Shown here piece after piece: positions 34,938 through 46,547 of a stretch of DNA of 64,000 nucleotides. The stretch covers positions 62,001 to 126,000 of the forward strand of contig JAGHQL010000033.1 in assembly GCA_020080175.1 (NCBI GenBank), in the 5' to 3' direction. The translations under genes were made by a program, and so were the position numbers. The first letter of the stretch is position 1. Each line of letters opens with the position of its first letter. The notes under the pieces are model-generated. The model searched no databases. It was not told where the DNA came from and worked only from the letters and a program-made list of their open reading frames with translations. This stretch comes from Glutinoglossum americanum (Eukaryota; Ascomycota; Geoglossomycetes; Geoglossales; Geoglossaceae).

Positions 34938-35869
34938 CTACTCCCCGCCACCGCGTTCCCTATCCCGCAATTCATCAGCCGCGAGCTCCGGACCTACGCC
35001 CTCTCTCGCGGGCAATTCCGCAGCCTCTTCCCGAGCGCCAACACCCATATTACCAACTTGTGCTGGTTTAATGCTATCAGCATGCAACATCGGCTTGTCT
35101 TTATATTCGTCCTCTAGTGCGTTGCTGTGTTCTGGTTCAACCCTGGTGAGGGAGAATTTGTATCTTTTTCGTAGGAAAATCCAACCCATGACAGCCCCAA
35201 TTGTGATGAATATCAGCGGGCCAACAACGGCTCCGATAACCCATTTTCGACTAGTGCGCAGAGGAGGAGAGGATATAAGGCTCGATAGGCCGCTCGTTTC
35301 CCGCGCTGTTTTGCTGTTAGCTTGTGCGCGAACCCAGTCGCAACATACACACCACCGTGCTGGCTATGAAGGGCTGCTTGAGCACAAACCCGAGCTGGGG
35401 ATTATGACACCGCTTACCTGTGGCAATGGAAACAGTGCTGGGGAGACTAGCGGTGGTATTTCCTAGTGTTGTAGCGAGCCCAGTTCCAGTCAGCGGTGGT
35501 ATAAGAGTATGGCTAGCCATGTATGCCGACAATGATCCTAACGCCGAACTGAAAGCGGCGACCAGTGACACAAGGTCGGGCGAACCAGTAGTTGATGAGC
35601 TGGGGGTAGGGACAGCACTACAGTAGTCTAGGAACTGTTGGAACCCCGATGGTGAAGTGAAGCCCGTACTGTTCGTATGTACGTCGATGCACATTTCGCA
35701 ACTCGCGAGCGCTGACAGAAACATAGAACCAGGTGTGCACAACTGCGGGACTTTTCCTATATTCTGGGCCTCGAGCATGACGGCATCTGGTCATCAGCAA
35801 CATCCTTTTGAATTAAATCCCGACACGAGACTAACTGCAATCATCATAGCATGCTGGAACGGTAGACAT
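34938..35869 (-). CDS. Cys-containing single-pass membrane protein, tandem copy 2
   Basis: Exons 35869-35836, 35786-35418 and 35320-34938 give 261 aa. Intron 1 (49 nt) starts GTTAGT and has TTGCTGATGAC as branch; intron 2 (97 nt) starts GTAAGC and ends at an AAG acceptor, which is needed to keep frame and is conserved in copy 1. The start MSTVPACYDDCNAVMLE aligns with copy 1, so the start choice is supported by comparison. The domain LCTPGSMFLSALASCEMCID, then FQQFLDYCSAVP, has the same cysteines as copy 1. The linker is longer (SSSTTGSPDLVSLVAAFSS). The membrane segment is WVIGAVVGPLIFITIGAVMGWIFL. The intact frame in both copies despite divergence suggests both are, or recently were, functional. 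Confidence 0.78.
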
Positions 35870-37220
35870 GTCGCTTCAGAAATACGTTATGATACTAACA
35901 AGTGCTGCTCCTTTAGAGAAAGAAGGAAGGCTTGAAATCTCTTAATCGAAACATATGATGTGGAGAACTCGCGGCTCGATGGATGCAGGGATATCAATTT
36001 TACGCATTACCGGCAACCCAATGCACCTCCATACGCGCTAGCACAATTCAGTCAAGCGTTAGCTACTCTTGGCGACACCTCGCACAACTCCGCCACCACC
36101 AACATACGCCGAGGCGCTCTCCCGTTCGTTCCAGAGCATCCCTCCGCAGGTGCCGAGACTAGAGAACGTATTTCTTTTTCAGCGTTCGTCTCGTGGTTTG
36201 TTTCGTTTCATACTAGACATGCGGGTTGCTTTACAGCCACCAATAATGGATGCAACTCGCCTTCGTTTTTCTGCAAGGCTGTTTGCTTATTCGCCGGGCT
36301 TGGCAAGACTATCGCAAGCCCCGCAACTCTCGCTCCGCCCCTCGGCTCTCCCCTCCAGATCTTGCGAGCGCCGACAAAAAGTGGAGGTACGTATTACAAG
36401 GGAAAGCCCCATCGGCACACACCGCCACTCGGCCAAATTATATTCGAACCCCTTACGGAAAATGGGAAGTGGGAAATCGTCCAGACAATAAACCCGGGGA
36501 TTTTTAGAACCATCTGACCTGTTGTGATTGGCCATTGTGGTAAGGGCGATTCAACAATTCTGGACGCACGAACAAAACTGAGCCTATTTACAAGGTATAC
36601 CTTCGTAGGGAATCAGCAATGAGCCCCCAGTTTCCATGCTGGAGTTTATTCCCTCAGTATCGGCCTAGTAATGGTTACTATTACTTCTTCAGGTTTCTCT
36701 CAACACGGCAAGAAACTGTTGCAAGGTTATGGTTCGAAGTGGAAAGGGGTTACGGCCAAGCAGGAATGGTATAAATGTATGTAGGCATCGTTAATAGAAT
36801 TGAAATAACTTCTATCGAAAAGACCATATGAAAGATCATTCCGTAGGCCATATTTATGCTCCCTGAGCATTCTATTAATGGCTAACACATACTAGCATAC
36901 ACAATTGTAAACACGCAATTATCACCGTCATGGTCGTCTTTGCAACTGAGCCTGAGCCTGCACCACATCGTCATAGACTCCTTCCACATGCTGAATGTGA
37001 AGGCGGCGGTTTAGCATATGACGCCGGAAATCGGCCAATCGGATAGTAGGATATCGCGTTTTCCACTGTTACGAACAATCCCACGGAACTCCTAAATTTC
37101 AAACTCATACTCAACGCAGAATACTACTTACCACACTAACCCTACCAATAAAGCTTAGCTTTAACCCTAGCTCCTGGATAACAAAAACCCTACAACCACC
37201 CAACCACATCACCGCCACCC
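35870..37220. other. upstream part of tandem unit 2 and intergenic DNA
   Basis: Up to about 36335 the sequence is the duplicated upstream region of the copy 2 gene. From 36340 to 37220 no gene is seen; an ATATTTATGC word and AT-rich sequence occur around 36780-36910. The large gene on the minus strand ends at 37221. Confidence 0.45.
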
Positions 37221-40200
37221 TCAAATCGAGTTATCCGCCGGCCCAATCGTAGCACTAAACGGAAACACCGTCCCCAAAAGCCACGTCTTAACCCCATCCT
37301 CCCAACGAACCTTCCTCACCCAAAAATTCGCCAACTCCACGCTCCGATCCCTCGCCACCCTCGCCCCATACAGCGGATCGAAGCTCGCCGGACTCGCGGG
37401 GTTCATCGGCCCTTTATAGTTATCGTACTTCTCGTGCAGCACCTTGTCCTGGCCGCGATACGTATGGAACGTCTCGATCTCGCCGAGCTGCGCGAACTTG
37501 CCGGGAGTGAAGGTGTCCGTGGAGCCCGGGACGAGGTCGCCGGGGTTGAGGAGCTTGCGGCGTGTGTGCGCCTTCATGTACGAGTCCTGCACGACGTGGA
37601 GGCAGGAGCCGATGGCGCGTCGGGCGAGGTCGAGGGGTTTGTAGATGGTGTTGGCTGTCAGGAGGGTGCGGAGGGTGTCGCTGCTCTTCGGGGTGGTGGT
37701 CGTGGTGAAGAAGTCGCTTAGGCGGTAGACGCGCGTGTTTACTGTGTTCGTAATGGGGATTGAAGAGATTACGTCCGTGCCTGAGATTCCTTGGCCGATG
37801 GAGAGTTTATATGCGATTTCCAGCCATAACGTGACTTTTCCCAGGGTATCGTGCGGGTCCTCGCCCACGTCTGACGCCATGGCGTGAAGGAACTGCAGGT
37901 CCCAGAAGTGGGTCCGGCCCGTGATGTTTGTCATATCGATCGTCGAGCCCGCGTTTTCCGCAAGCTTGAAGTTAGCCCCGAACATCAACCCGCTCGAGAA
38001 GTTCCAGTTGTCGTTATCCTTGTCATCGAACAGGAGGCAGGCTGGGTCGTCGTTCCAGAACACACCCCGGAGGAACTCCCGCGTTGCTGCCGAGGAACTA
38101 TCTATTGTGGTTGTAGGGCCGAGCTTGAAATCCGAATCGATGAGTGCGGAAAGTGTTAGGTTCTCGTGCACGGGTGTGCCTATAATATCGAATGGCCCCA
38201 GCAGCCCAGACCCCTCGCTCGAGATCTTGTCTTTGTAGTGAACGATTTGAGTGAAGAGCGATCCAGAGTTGTCCGTCACCATCTGCTCGTATGAGACCAG
38301 GAAATCCTTGAAACTCTGCGTTGTAGTGTTGCCGTTAGAGGGATTAATCCATGTGAGCGTCGTGTTTGAGCCATTGTCATTACCGTCGCCGTCAATCTGA
38401 ACTAGTATCTTGGCGTGTGGAGAGAAGCTAGGACCGAGAGCCGCGTCAGTGGTTATCCAGAGGGGCCCGAATGTCTTCATCCAGGTGACGTATTGGGATG
38501 GTGGGTAGCTAGCTGGGGGTTCGGAGGTCATGTTCATGGCCGCGATAAAATCGTCCTTCTGGCTGGCTCGCAGGCCCACACCGTTCTGCCACATCGTGAC
38601 GTACATGTCGCCGGCGGGCTGGAGCGCAGCCTCAGGAGTCAGGAGTTTACCTACCTTCCAGGACGCGAGCATGGTGGCGGCGGCGGCCCAGCAGGTATCC
38701 GTGCCAGGTTTCTGCAGCACCACAGGCACTGTCGGTTGGACTTTTGCTTGGGTAACGGTGGACGATGGCCCAGGCGTAATCTTAACGGTGGAGACGCCTC
38801 CATGTTCGTCGACAGTGGATGCTTCAACGCCCATCTTGTTGTTAACGGCTGCCACCGCAGCACCCGATAGTGACGGTTTCTGCTGGTCGATGCTCGCTTT
38901 CTGCGCCTGGCCACCATCGATCTGGCTCTGTATATGTTGTTTAACCAGCTGCCCCGCTTCTTCCTTCGTCAAGATTCCCGAATCCTGTGCTTGCTGGATG
39001 GTCCCCATGATCTGCGAGGAGTTGCTTGTGTTATGCGACTGCGTAGCCATGCTCGTGGCCATCCCGGCGGAGGCGCGAGCAGATTCATTGTTGGACAAAA
39101 GTGTCTTGATGGCATTCTGTTGATTCGCATCCAGTCCTGTGACATCCTTGAAGATACCCGCCTTCCCGAGGAGATCAGTCACACCAGCAAGTCCAGCCCC
39201 GGGAGCAGGCGCCGCAGGGGCATTCTGGATAGAGATCATTGGTGGCGCGAAATCTTTGGTCGTCGGCTGGTACGTAGTTACTTGCGGGACAGGGGGCTGG
39301 ATAGGATTGATTGCCGTCGGCTCATCTGTGGTGAACTTTGTCCAGTCCTGAGAAGAGTCAGGCTTGAGTTTCTCGCAAGAGTCGCATTGTCCCATCATTG
39401 ACTCGCTATAAATTCCTTTGCATGGAACGCTGATGCGATATGGCGGAGTTGGGACCTCAGGGCGGTATAATTCAAGGAGAGAAGTAGGTGAGCCACTTGT
39501 TTCTGAGCCCTGGAGGATCACTGAGCGATCGACCTTATAGCCAGGGGAGACGGGAAACGCGATGGAATTTCCAGCCATTCCGACAGGTGAATTCTTCAAC
39601 ACCGACGACAAACTGTGGTAGCCAGCGGGCTGGCCATCTCTTGTAAAGACTTCGATATGGAATCCATCCAGCAACATAAATCTACGTTGAGCGTCCAGTG
39701 AATAAAGCAAAACGCGGTTGTAGTACTCGAGGTTCCTATTAAGGTGCGTGATTAGCCTCTGCGCATTCCAGCGGTCGTCTATCCGTGGATTGCGCATCTC
39801 CGCTTGCGTTTGAGGACAGAAAACCGTCACACCATCCAAAAGGTCGTTATTGACTGTCCCATTAAAGAGAATTCCGCTGTAATGCTGTGTCGAGTACGAA
39901 ATACGGAGCGTCGTGAGGATGACCTGGATATTGGACTGCTGCAGAGCCGCCACGGCTGAACGGTTGCTCCCGATTGTAATAAACTGGGTGTCCTTCCTCG
40001 TCTTTGCAATGCTCCCGCTAAACGTGATGCGCATTGTCTCCTGGCCGCCCCGATAGCGATTCATCAGCGCGAAATCTCCCATGTTCGCCCCGCCAAATGC
40101 TATACTCTTGTAGATCGCGTCGAAGATAGCTGGCGCCACTTTATCCCTCCAGATGCCATCCCATTCGGAGATGGTGGCATTGAGGAAATAGAGCTTCAGC

Positions 40201-43200
40201 ATCGAGCGCACACCGTCTGGGTTCTGGGGATATCCCAGCACGTTAGCGTAGGCCTGCCATGCAGCTTTGTCGACAGGAGAATCTGCGAAGAATTCTGCAG
40301 GGTCAAAGCCCCGAGCACCTGCCACACTGACGGGATCCAGATTGATGAGCCTGATACAATCTGCGGGAGGCCTAGTTTGGTAGGTAGGGTCGAGCCTGAT
40401 GAACTTATCTGAGATATCTGCGCGTGCCTGTGTCTCCTGTTAAAGGTTAGGTGTGTATGTAATTGGGTAGGATTGAGTGAGTAAGGAAGAGTTCCACAAA
40501 CCGTTCCGCTAGAGCCACCTACGAGGAGAGAAAGCCCCCCAGTAATTACTCCTAGAAAGAAACTCTTTGCGATATCGTCATCGTGATACTGAGTGACAAT
40601 CGGCAATGACCTGATCATGTCATACCGTGTATTCGGCCGCGGGATGTTTGTGGTCACGCTAAACTCTCCCTGCGCCCAGATGATGGGCTCCTCATTGTAC
40701 GGACCTGTCGGCCAATCCACCAGGTCCCAATTCGTACGGACCCGCTCCAGGGCATCGAACGCAGGTATCAGTGGGTGACGTGGTCCACTAGTATAAAACC
40801 GCGAGGGGTTCATATACGTATTTGCCTTGAGGGGCAGCAGGTGGGTGGACAGCGTGTCAGCCCACTTGGAAATGTTCTCTGGCGAAAACTTGGTGAGGGG
40901 GAAGGGAATGAAGACACACTCCTCAACGTCGACAAGTTCCTGGAAGACGGCGAAATGCCGGAGTACCTGATAGTGCATGATGGTGATGGAGTGGCAGTGG
41001 TTGTGGTTCGCCACCACGGTGGACTCGGCCTGAAAGTGCTGCGCCTCCTGCGCTGTAGTAACAATGGAGCTATTTTGCTTGCGGTAGCTTGATGCGTTTT
41101 GGTGGACGCCCTGTCGTAGAGTTTCTGAGAAGTGGCCTGCGAGGTCTCGGCCGCTGCTCTGCTGTGCCGAGGAGCCTGATTTGGCATATCCTCCTGCGAC
41201 GCCAACATTGGCACTGTAGCCCATCCCGCCCCCAGAGGCCCCAGCGGTCGCACTCACACCTTCGGTCGTTGCTTCGCTAGAGCCCGCCAGCTGTTCCCCG
41301 ATATTCCCGCCGATCTGGTCCACGATGTCACGCTCACTGAGCAGGTCGGACGCGAGCCGTTCCGTCTGGGACAGGCTTTGGGTCTCAGACCCGCGGAAGC
41401 TATGGCTAGAATCAAAGATGACAATCTCTTTCTTTTGTCCTGGAGCGAGGGGCAACGAGTAGAGTAGATCGCCAAGAGAGTATCCATCGGCTCTAAATTC
41501 AGACTTGTAATGGAGCACATGACCGGTTGAGACGGTTACAGCCTCGTACAGAGACTCATCGGAACCAGTCGCCGAAGCATCCTGCCATTTGATTGGATTG
41601 TTGAGATCGACCAATCGACGAGAGATCTTGCCATGGCTCGTTAGCTGATACGATACCATCCTCACTCCCGTGCCAGGGTCCATCCGCTCAGTTGAGCTTA
41701 GCGTATAGTTGGCTACATCAGGATCCGAATTACGGACCAATGCCGTATAGTTGAACTCCCTAAGCGTGCGATTCGGAACGGTCAAGTTCATGCATGTCCC
41801 GCCAAAATCCTGCGTATACTGATCTGACTGGATCAAGTCATCGTGTGATGGAAGCCTCCCCGCGGTCGTGTTGGAACCGCAGGTACAATCGTCCTTGTCT
41901 GTCTCGGTACCATTCCCGGCAGGCTTCCGGATAAGGATGTAGAGGAAGTCGGATGAGATGGATTCACTGGTAGCGGAATCGGGATCTGTGGCGACTGGTG
42001 TTACGCTGGCAGAATCCAGGGATATTAACGCCTGCGCGGAGACATATTTGCCATATGGATATGGCATGGTGAAGTTCCCCGCCATGTCTGAATCCCCAGT
42101 GGCGACCGTTGTCCATGGAATATCCGTACCCATCCCCACCTTGGCCTGCACGATAACCGTACCTTTCAGAGCGCAGCCTTTGCCAAGGGATACCACCTTT
42201 CCCCTGATCTTTCTGTTAGAGTCCTGTCCCGGAACCCCGCCCTTGATAATCGGGGGCGCCCTCAAATCCACAGCGATGTTTAGGTTTTGCAATGCGGGGT
42301 CACTCGTCTCAAAAGAGGACGTATACAATTCCACGTTGTCGTAGCCTGTAACACTGACTCTGACAGGCCCCGTGATGGTATTCAGGGTACACTGGTCCTT
42401 GAAGGCAAATTTGATGGTGTTATCAAGTGTGGAGACCGTGTTCGGGTCCCAGTCATACCGAGAGATGTGTTGCGTTGGTTCATCATCCGGCCTACCCTCT
42501 TTAACCGAGAAGTTGGCGCTGAGACGGTAAAGAGCAAATTGCGCCATGGCGAGCTTTGTCGTTGCTGGGGCGTTGATGTGGAAACTCCCTGCCATCGACA
42601 GGGACTGGGTCTTGGGCATCTTGAGCGGGAAATCAAAGAACTGGGTAAAGTTTTTCGTTAGGGTGGTATACGCCGCATCATTGTTCGGGAGGCCAAAACT
42701 GTTCAATGTGCTGTTGAAGGTTTGGAGGTTAGTGATGTCCCTGCCACTGGCAAGCGAAGGAGCTGGGCCGGAGAGATCCACGAGAGAGGATATCAGATAC
42801 AGCAGCACAGACTCATTCTCCCCCGAGAGCGAAGGGAACAGCTGCTTGAGATATGACAGATAGACCTGTTTATTCAAGCAAAAGATGCTGTTATCGACGG
42901 TACCGTTAGTAGTGCGTGAAATTGGGGGGAGGGGCTTTCGAGGGAAAGGGAAAGATTCAATCGGAGGAATGGTAACAGGTATCGCAAAGCCTGGGGGCAG
43001 TAGGCTCAATTTCTCACTACTGCTGCCGCTTATACTAACGGTTGGCGCAGCCGTCAGACCCACGATAGCGGGTGCCGTTATCGAAGCAGGGCGAGGTGGG
43101 GGCAGCGGGGCGGCATATTTTGCGCCCTTCACAAAATACAACGCCTCCAGCGCCGCCGTACCCGCTCCATCTCCACCACCGAAACTAACCCCGAACGGGA

Positions 43201-43501
43201 TGGTCACATCGGCCAGCCTTGGTTTGGCGGAGTTTTTGGTCAGAGACTTGAAGTACCCGATGACGACAGAGCCGTATTCTGGACCGAACAATTCGGATGA
43301 CGGGATGGTGACATGGTAGTTGCCGCTAGCCAGAATTTGGTCGAAAGAGACGGCTGACTGTCCAGTAGCGGTGAGGGTGACAGTCTGGGTAGCGGTATCA
43401 TCGAGGGCTTCATATTGCGGGAAGGTCGCAAGGATTGTGGCGTGGCTGGTTGGAGAGGGTTTGGTATCGTCGTAGGTGAAGGTTGTCTGGAGGGTAATCA
43501 T
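37221..43501 (-). CDS. giant multidomain protein with papain-like peptidase and zinc-phospholipase-like domains
   Basis: Two exons, 43501-40502 (1000 codons) and 40436-37221, are joined by a 65-nt intron (GTTTGT, CACCTAACC, AACAG) in phase 0, giving 2071 aa without a stop. The N-terminal 350 residues are beta-rich, with no signal peptide. A transthyretin-like carboxypeptidase-regulatory block lies around 420-490 (SLGKGCALKGTVIVQAKVG). A central block reads DGYSLGDLLYSLPLAPGQKK (about 680), followed by a Gly/Ala/Ser stretch. Exon 2 contains the Cys block PCKGIYSESMMGQCDSCEK, a Pro-rich linker, then a papain/AvrRpt2-like peptidase: TDTCWAAAATML (Cys about 1582) with a candidate His in SPHAKILVQIDGDG (about 1674) and a following WINPSNG. 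The C-terminal part has HENLTLSAL, THFWDLQFLHAM and CLHVVQDSYMKAHTRRK, like zinc-dependent phospholipase C/S1-P1 folds. I recall similar blocks from large bacterial proteins. Function unknown. Confidence 0.82.
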
Positions 43502-46500
43502 GATGATTGTTGTTGCTGTTTCTCTTGAGTACGATATTCTAAGGTAACTTATGGCTAGTCAGAATTGCTGTAGGGTAGACAGAATATAGTCTCACTAGAT
43601 CCACACATCTCATGTAGGGCAATCCCTCCCTACTTATCTTCCACCCTGCTGCTCCTCTTGTCCCCATTACATTCGCCAAGTACACCCTCGTTTAGAGGCG
43701 GCCGCGTCCGGATCCAAAAGGACAGGAAAGCTGAATGCGAGAGCGAATGCCAAGAGCCAGCCAACCTTGAACTCTCCCATTCTCCCGGCCACATATGCAG
43801 CCCTGCAGCCCATAGCCCTACACATCATCCCACTTGGTTACGCAAACCCTGCCCCTTCCAACCAAGCTATTTTCGGTTGCGCACTCTAATTATTTTCCCT
43901 CAGCTCTGTCTTAGATCCACCTGCACCACAATACAACGGTGGCCCTCTAGGCCCACAGCTATAGGAGTATCTCCGGGATAAATACTCAATGATACAGCGG
44001 TGATGATGCTTGCGGCCCGACATCTACAACCAATAGTGTTTCACGAATTGACTCGCAAGGCGTCCTAGTAAATTCCTCGTACCACCTAAGAGAGTAACAT
44101 AGAAAGCCATCGTACTCGAGCAATTTATCCCGAAAGTTCCTTAAGATGAAGTTGTATTCAACTCCATGCGGAGAAAATTTGCTCGCGCCAAGCGGCTAAG
44201 CCAAAGACGGCTAAACGAGTAAGCTTGAGGAGCGGAGGATGAACCTGCTTTTTCAGCTGCGGGAAACCAACCGTGTAGTTAAGGTTTGGACCATGCAGCC
44301 CTGTGTCTGATAGTGCACCGCTGCATTAATTAACACTTCATCCTGGTTGGTCATCCGTAATCAATGAATTAGCTACTCTATTCTGCCCACGTTGGCGAGG
44401 CGGGGAAAGCAGAATGTTGGATAATAGAATAATACCCCGCCCACTCTATCTCGTATGCCCGTGTCTTATCTCGGAAGGAGTAGAAACTGGCTCGAGGATC
44501 CAGAGCGCCTGACCTTCCCACCCTCACTCTCAGCCCAACAGCCAAGAACCGCCAAGAAGAGGCGGTTCCACCACCGTCACTAAAATCACCCACACCGCAC
44601 TACTCCGATGAGCATGGCTGAGATTAGCTACGACAAGCAATCGGCCACATAGGTAAGCTCAGTTCGTTGCCAAGCAGCCGGGAGTCTCTTACGATACCCA
44701 GCATCCTGCGCGCACGGGGCTTGGCAAGTCACGCACTTGCATCGGCGCAGTCTCTGGTTTGCAGTATGCATGTATGCCCGTCACTGAACCAATCGCGGCG
44801 GAGCGTAGTTATCTTCCCTAGCTTACCCACAAGAATCAGCACAGTCGTGAGAGCCGAATAATCGCAACCCTACTCAGAAAACGGTTGCAGTGTCGCCATT
44901 CTAAACTCCCAGTAAAGCGAATGCCCAAACTAAGATCCAATAAAGCAGCAACTATCGTTAATTACCTAAGTTAGCGGACACACTATTACCCAAAGACGCA
45001 AATTAATCCGTAATAGGCGAAATCCCTACAGAGCAAAACTTCAAATCTTAAGCCTCTCTAAAAGCGACGAGACACCGCGTCCGGAACGGCTCCTAGATCT
45101 ACCAAGTGCCTAAAAATCCTGCCTAGTCCCATAGGGATCGCCAGAACTCTCATTCCGACCAAGGACCTACAACCTATCACCCATCCCGATATGCAATTAA
45201 TTCAAGCCGCCGTCTGACCAGGAAGCCAAAAAATTTCTTACCCGCGGAAAACCTCCGCACCAACTGGAGCGAACAGTATCCCCATTGCGTGATAGACACG
45301 GAAACAGGTAGTTAGAAGAAAGTGTGCACATACCCACGACCAGAGAAAATTTTGAGGATATTATTGACTATTGTCCGGATGGAAGACCATGGCCAAGAAC
45401 CGTCCAATAACAGGAGCTCGATTCGCAGGCTCTTCCGTTTCCGCTTCCTGGGTATCTCGAGCACCTTGCACGAATATCCCTCCGCCAACGTCTCACTTAC
45501 GAATTGGGCGAAATCCGCGAGGAATCCACCATATATCACTCTTGCACAACTTAAAATATAAATAATTATGTGCTATTTTCTTTTACTAACATGTGCTTCT
45601 GGTTGGTCAATTATGTAGATTATTAGGCTGAGCCTAAAAGCCCACAAACACGAAGCTATCCTGATAGATAAATATCGGTCTGCGAGTGTGAAGGATACCA
45701 GGCAAGTTCGGTCTGCCCAAAAAGGTTTTATCTTTCTAGGTTACAGCATAAACAATAATAAAAAGTGGATGAAATTAAAATTAAAGTGAAGGACGATGAT
45801 GGGGATTTGAAACCGATAATAGCACAATCTATAAGTCTCCTTTTTAGTAGTAAAATTCATCCCGCTGAATAGGGATAATCGCAAAGCAGTCGTAATTACA
45901 CAAAACTCAGCTCGAGTTATAGCTAACAGGAGCAAGGTATCTAATATTGCCTCACAAAGAGGGTACATACATTTAATAAAAATCGAATAATAAATATGGG
46001 TAGAAAAAAAATAAGATGTGGGGGGCATAATAACAAAATTGCGGGAACGCACGGCTATGCGAGGAAGAGTCAGATTCGGTGAGGGCAACGATAATTGAAG
46101 GGCAGAAGCTAAGCATGACACTAGAGTTCTTTTGGTAACCCCTACTATCTTTCCCCAGAAGGCATCTTATACATCTTATATACAACCTGTCGATTAGGGA
46201 AGAGGTTTTTCATTTCAAAGAGCGATGCAAAAAACTGATCTTCAAGACAAAATAAACCATGTCTTTTAGGGTACTGACTCCGATGTAGATTTCTACCGCC
46301 CTCCGAAGAAAGATGAGGAAATGCCCGATTGGACACCCAACGTCCAAGCTAGTTAACTAACATTCATCCTCAAATCTAATCTAACCACCTAGCTATTAAA
46401 CATTACCGCGACAAGAAAGAGACTGAGCAAACGAGCTTACGGATTCTGCGAAAAGCGGGGCGCGCGCCATCGCAGAAAAACGAGAGTAAAGGTTTTCTAA

Positions 46501-46547
46501 CCAGCTCGGCGTGAAAAAAGCAGAGATGGGGGGTACAGCGTGGCTCC
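43502..46547. other. intergenic, about 3 kb
   Basis: No gene is supported. The 126-codon ORF at 45741-46121 (minus) is low-complexity and AT-driven. The region between 44880 and 45300 consists of short AT/GC-mixed words with no ORF. It separates the end of the copper-oxidase gene from the start of the giant gene; both are transcribed on the minus strand. Confidence 0.45.

Larger units (their letters stand above)
33337..36335. repeat. tandem duplication of about 1.5 kb, two units
   Basis: Unit 1 (about 33337-34790) and unit 2 (about 34862-36335) are direct repeats aligned with an offset of about 1.52 kb. Matching landmarks include the 3' flank (ATCAACCAG...CTCCAAATCC), the coding exons, the intron-1 sequence TCATCAGCAACATCC, and the upstream stretch GGCTTGAAATCTCTTAATCG. 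Each unit contains one complete minus-strand gene with its upstream region. The copies differ by many substitutions and indels, including longer coding sequence in unit 2, so the duplication is not recent. Confidence 0.88.

Noticed and set aside
37434-39401. several 90-200-codon plus-strand ORFs
   Set aside because: They lie opposite the giant minus-strand gene and follow its codon periodicity; none has independent features.
40437-40501. frameshift splitting the giant gene into two genes
   Set aside because: GTTTGT, a CACCTAACC branch site and an AACAG acceptor define a phase-0 intron that joins both long frames exactly.
45741-46121. 126-codon minus-strand ORF
   Set aside because: It is low-complexity Phe/Leu/Ile-rich reading of AT-rich DNA with no start context, motif or splice structure.
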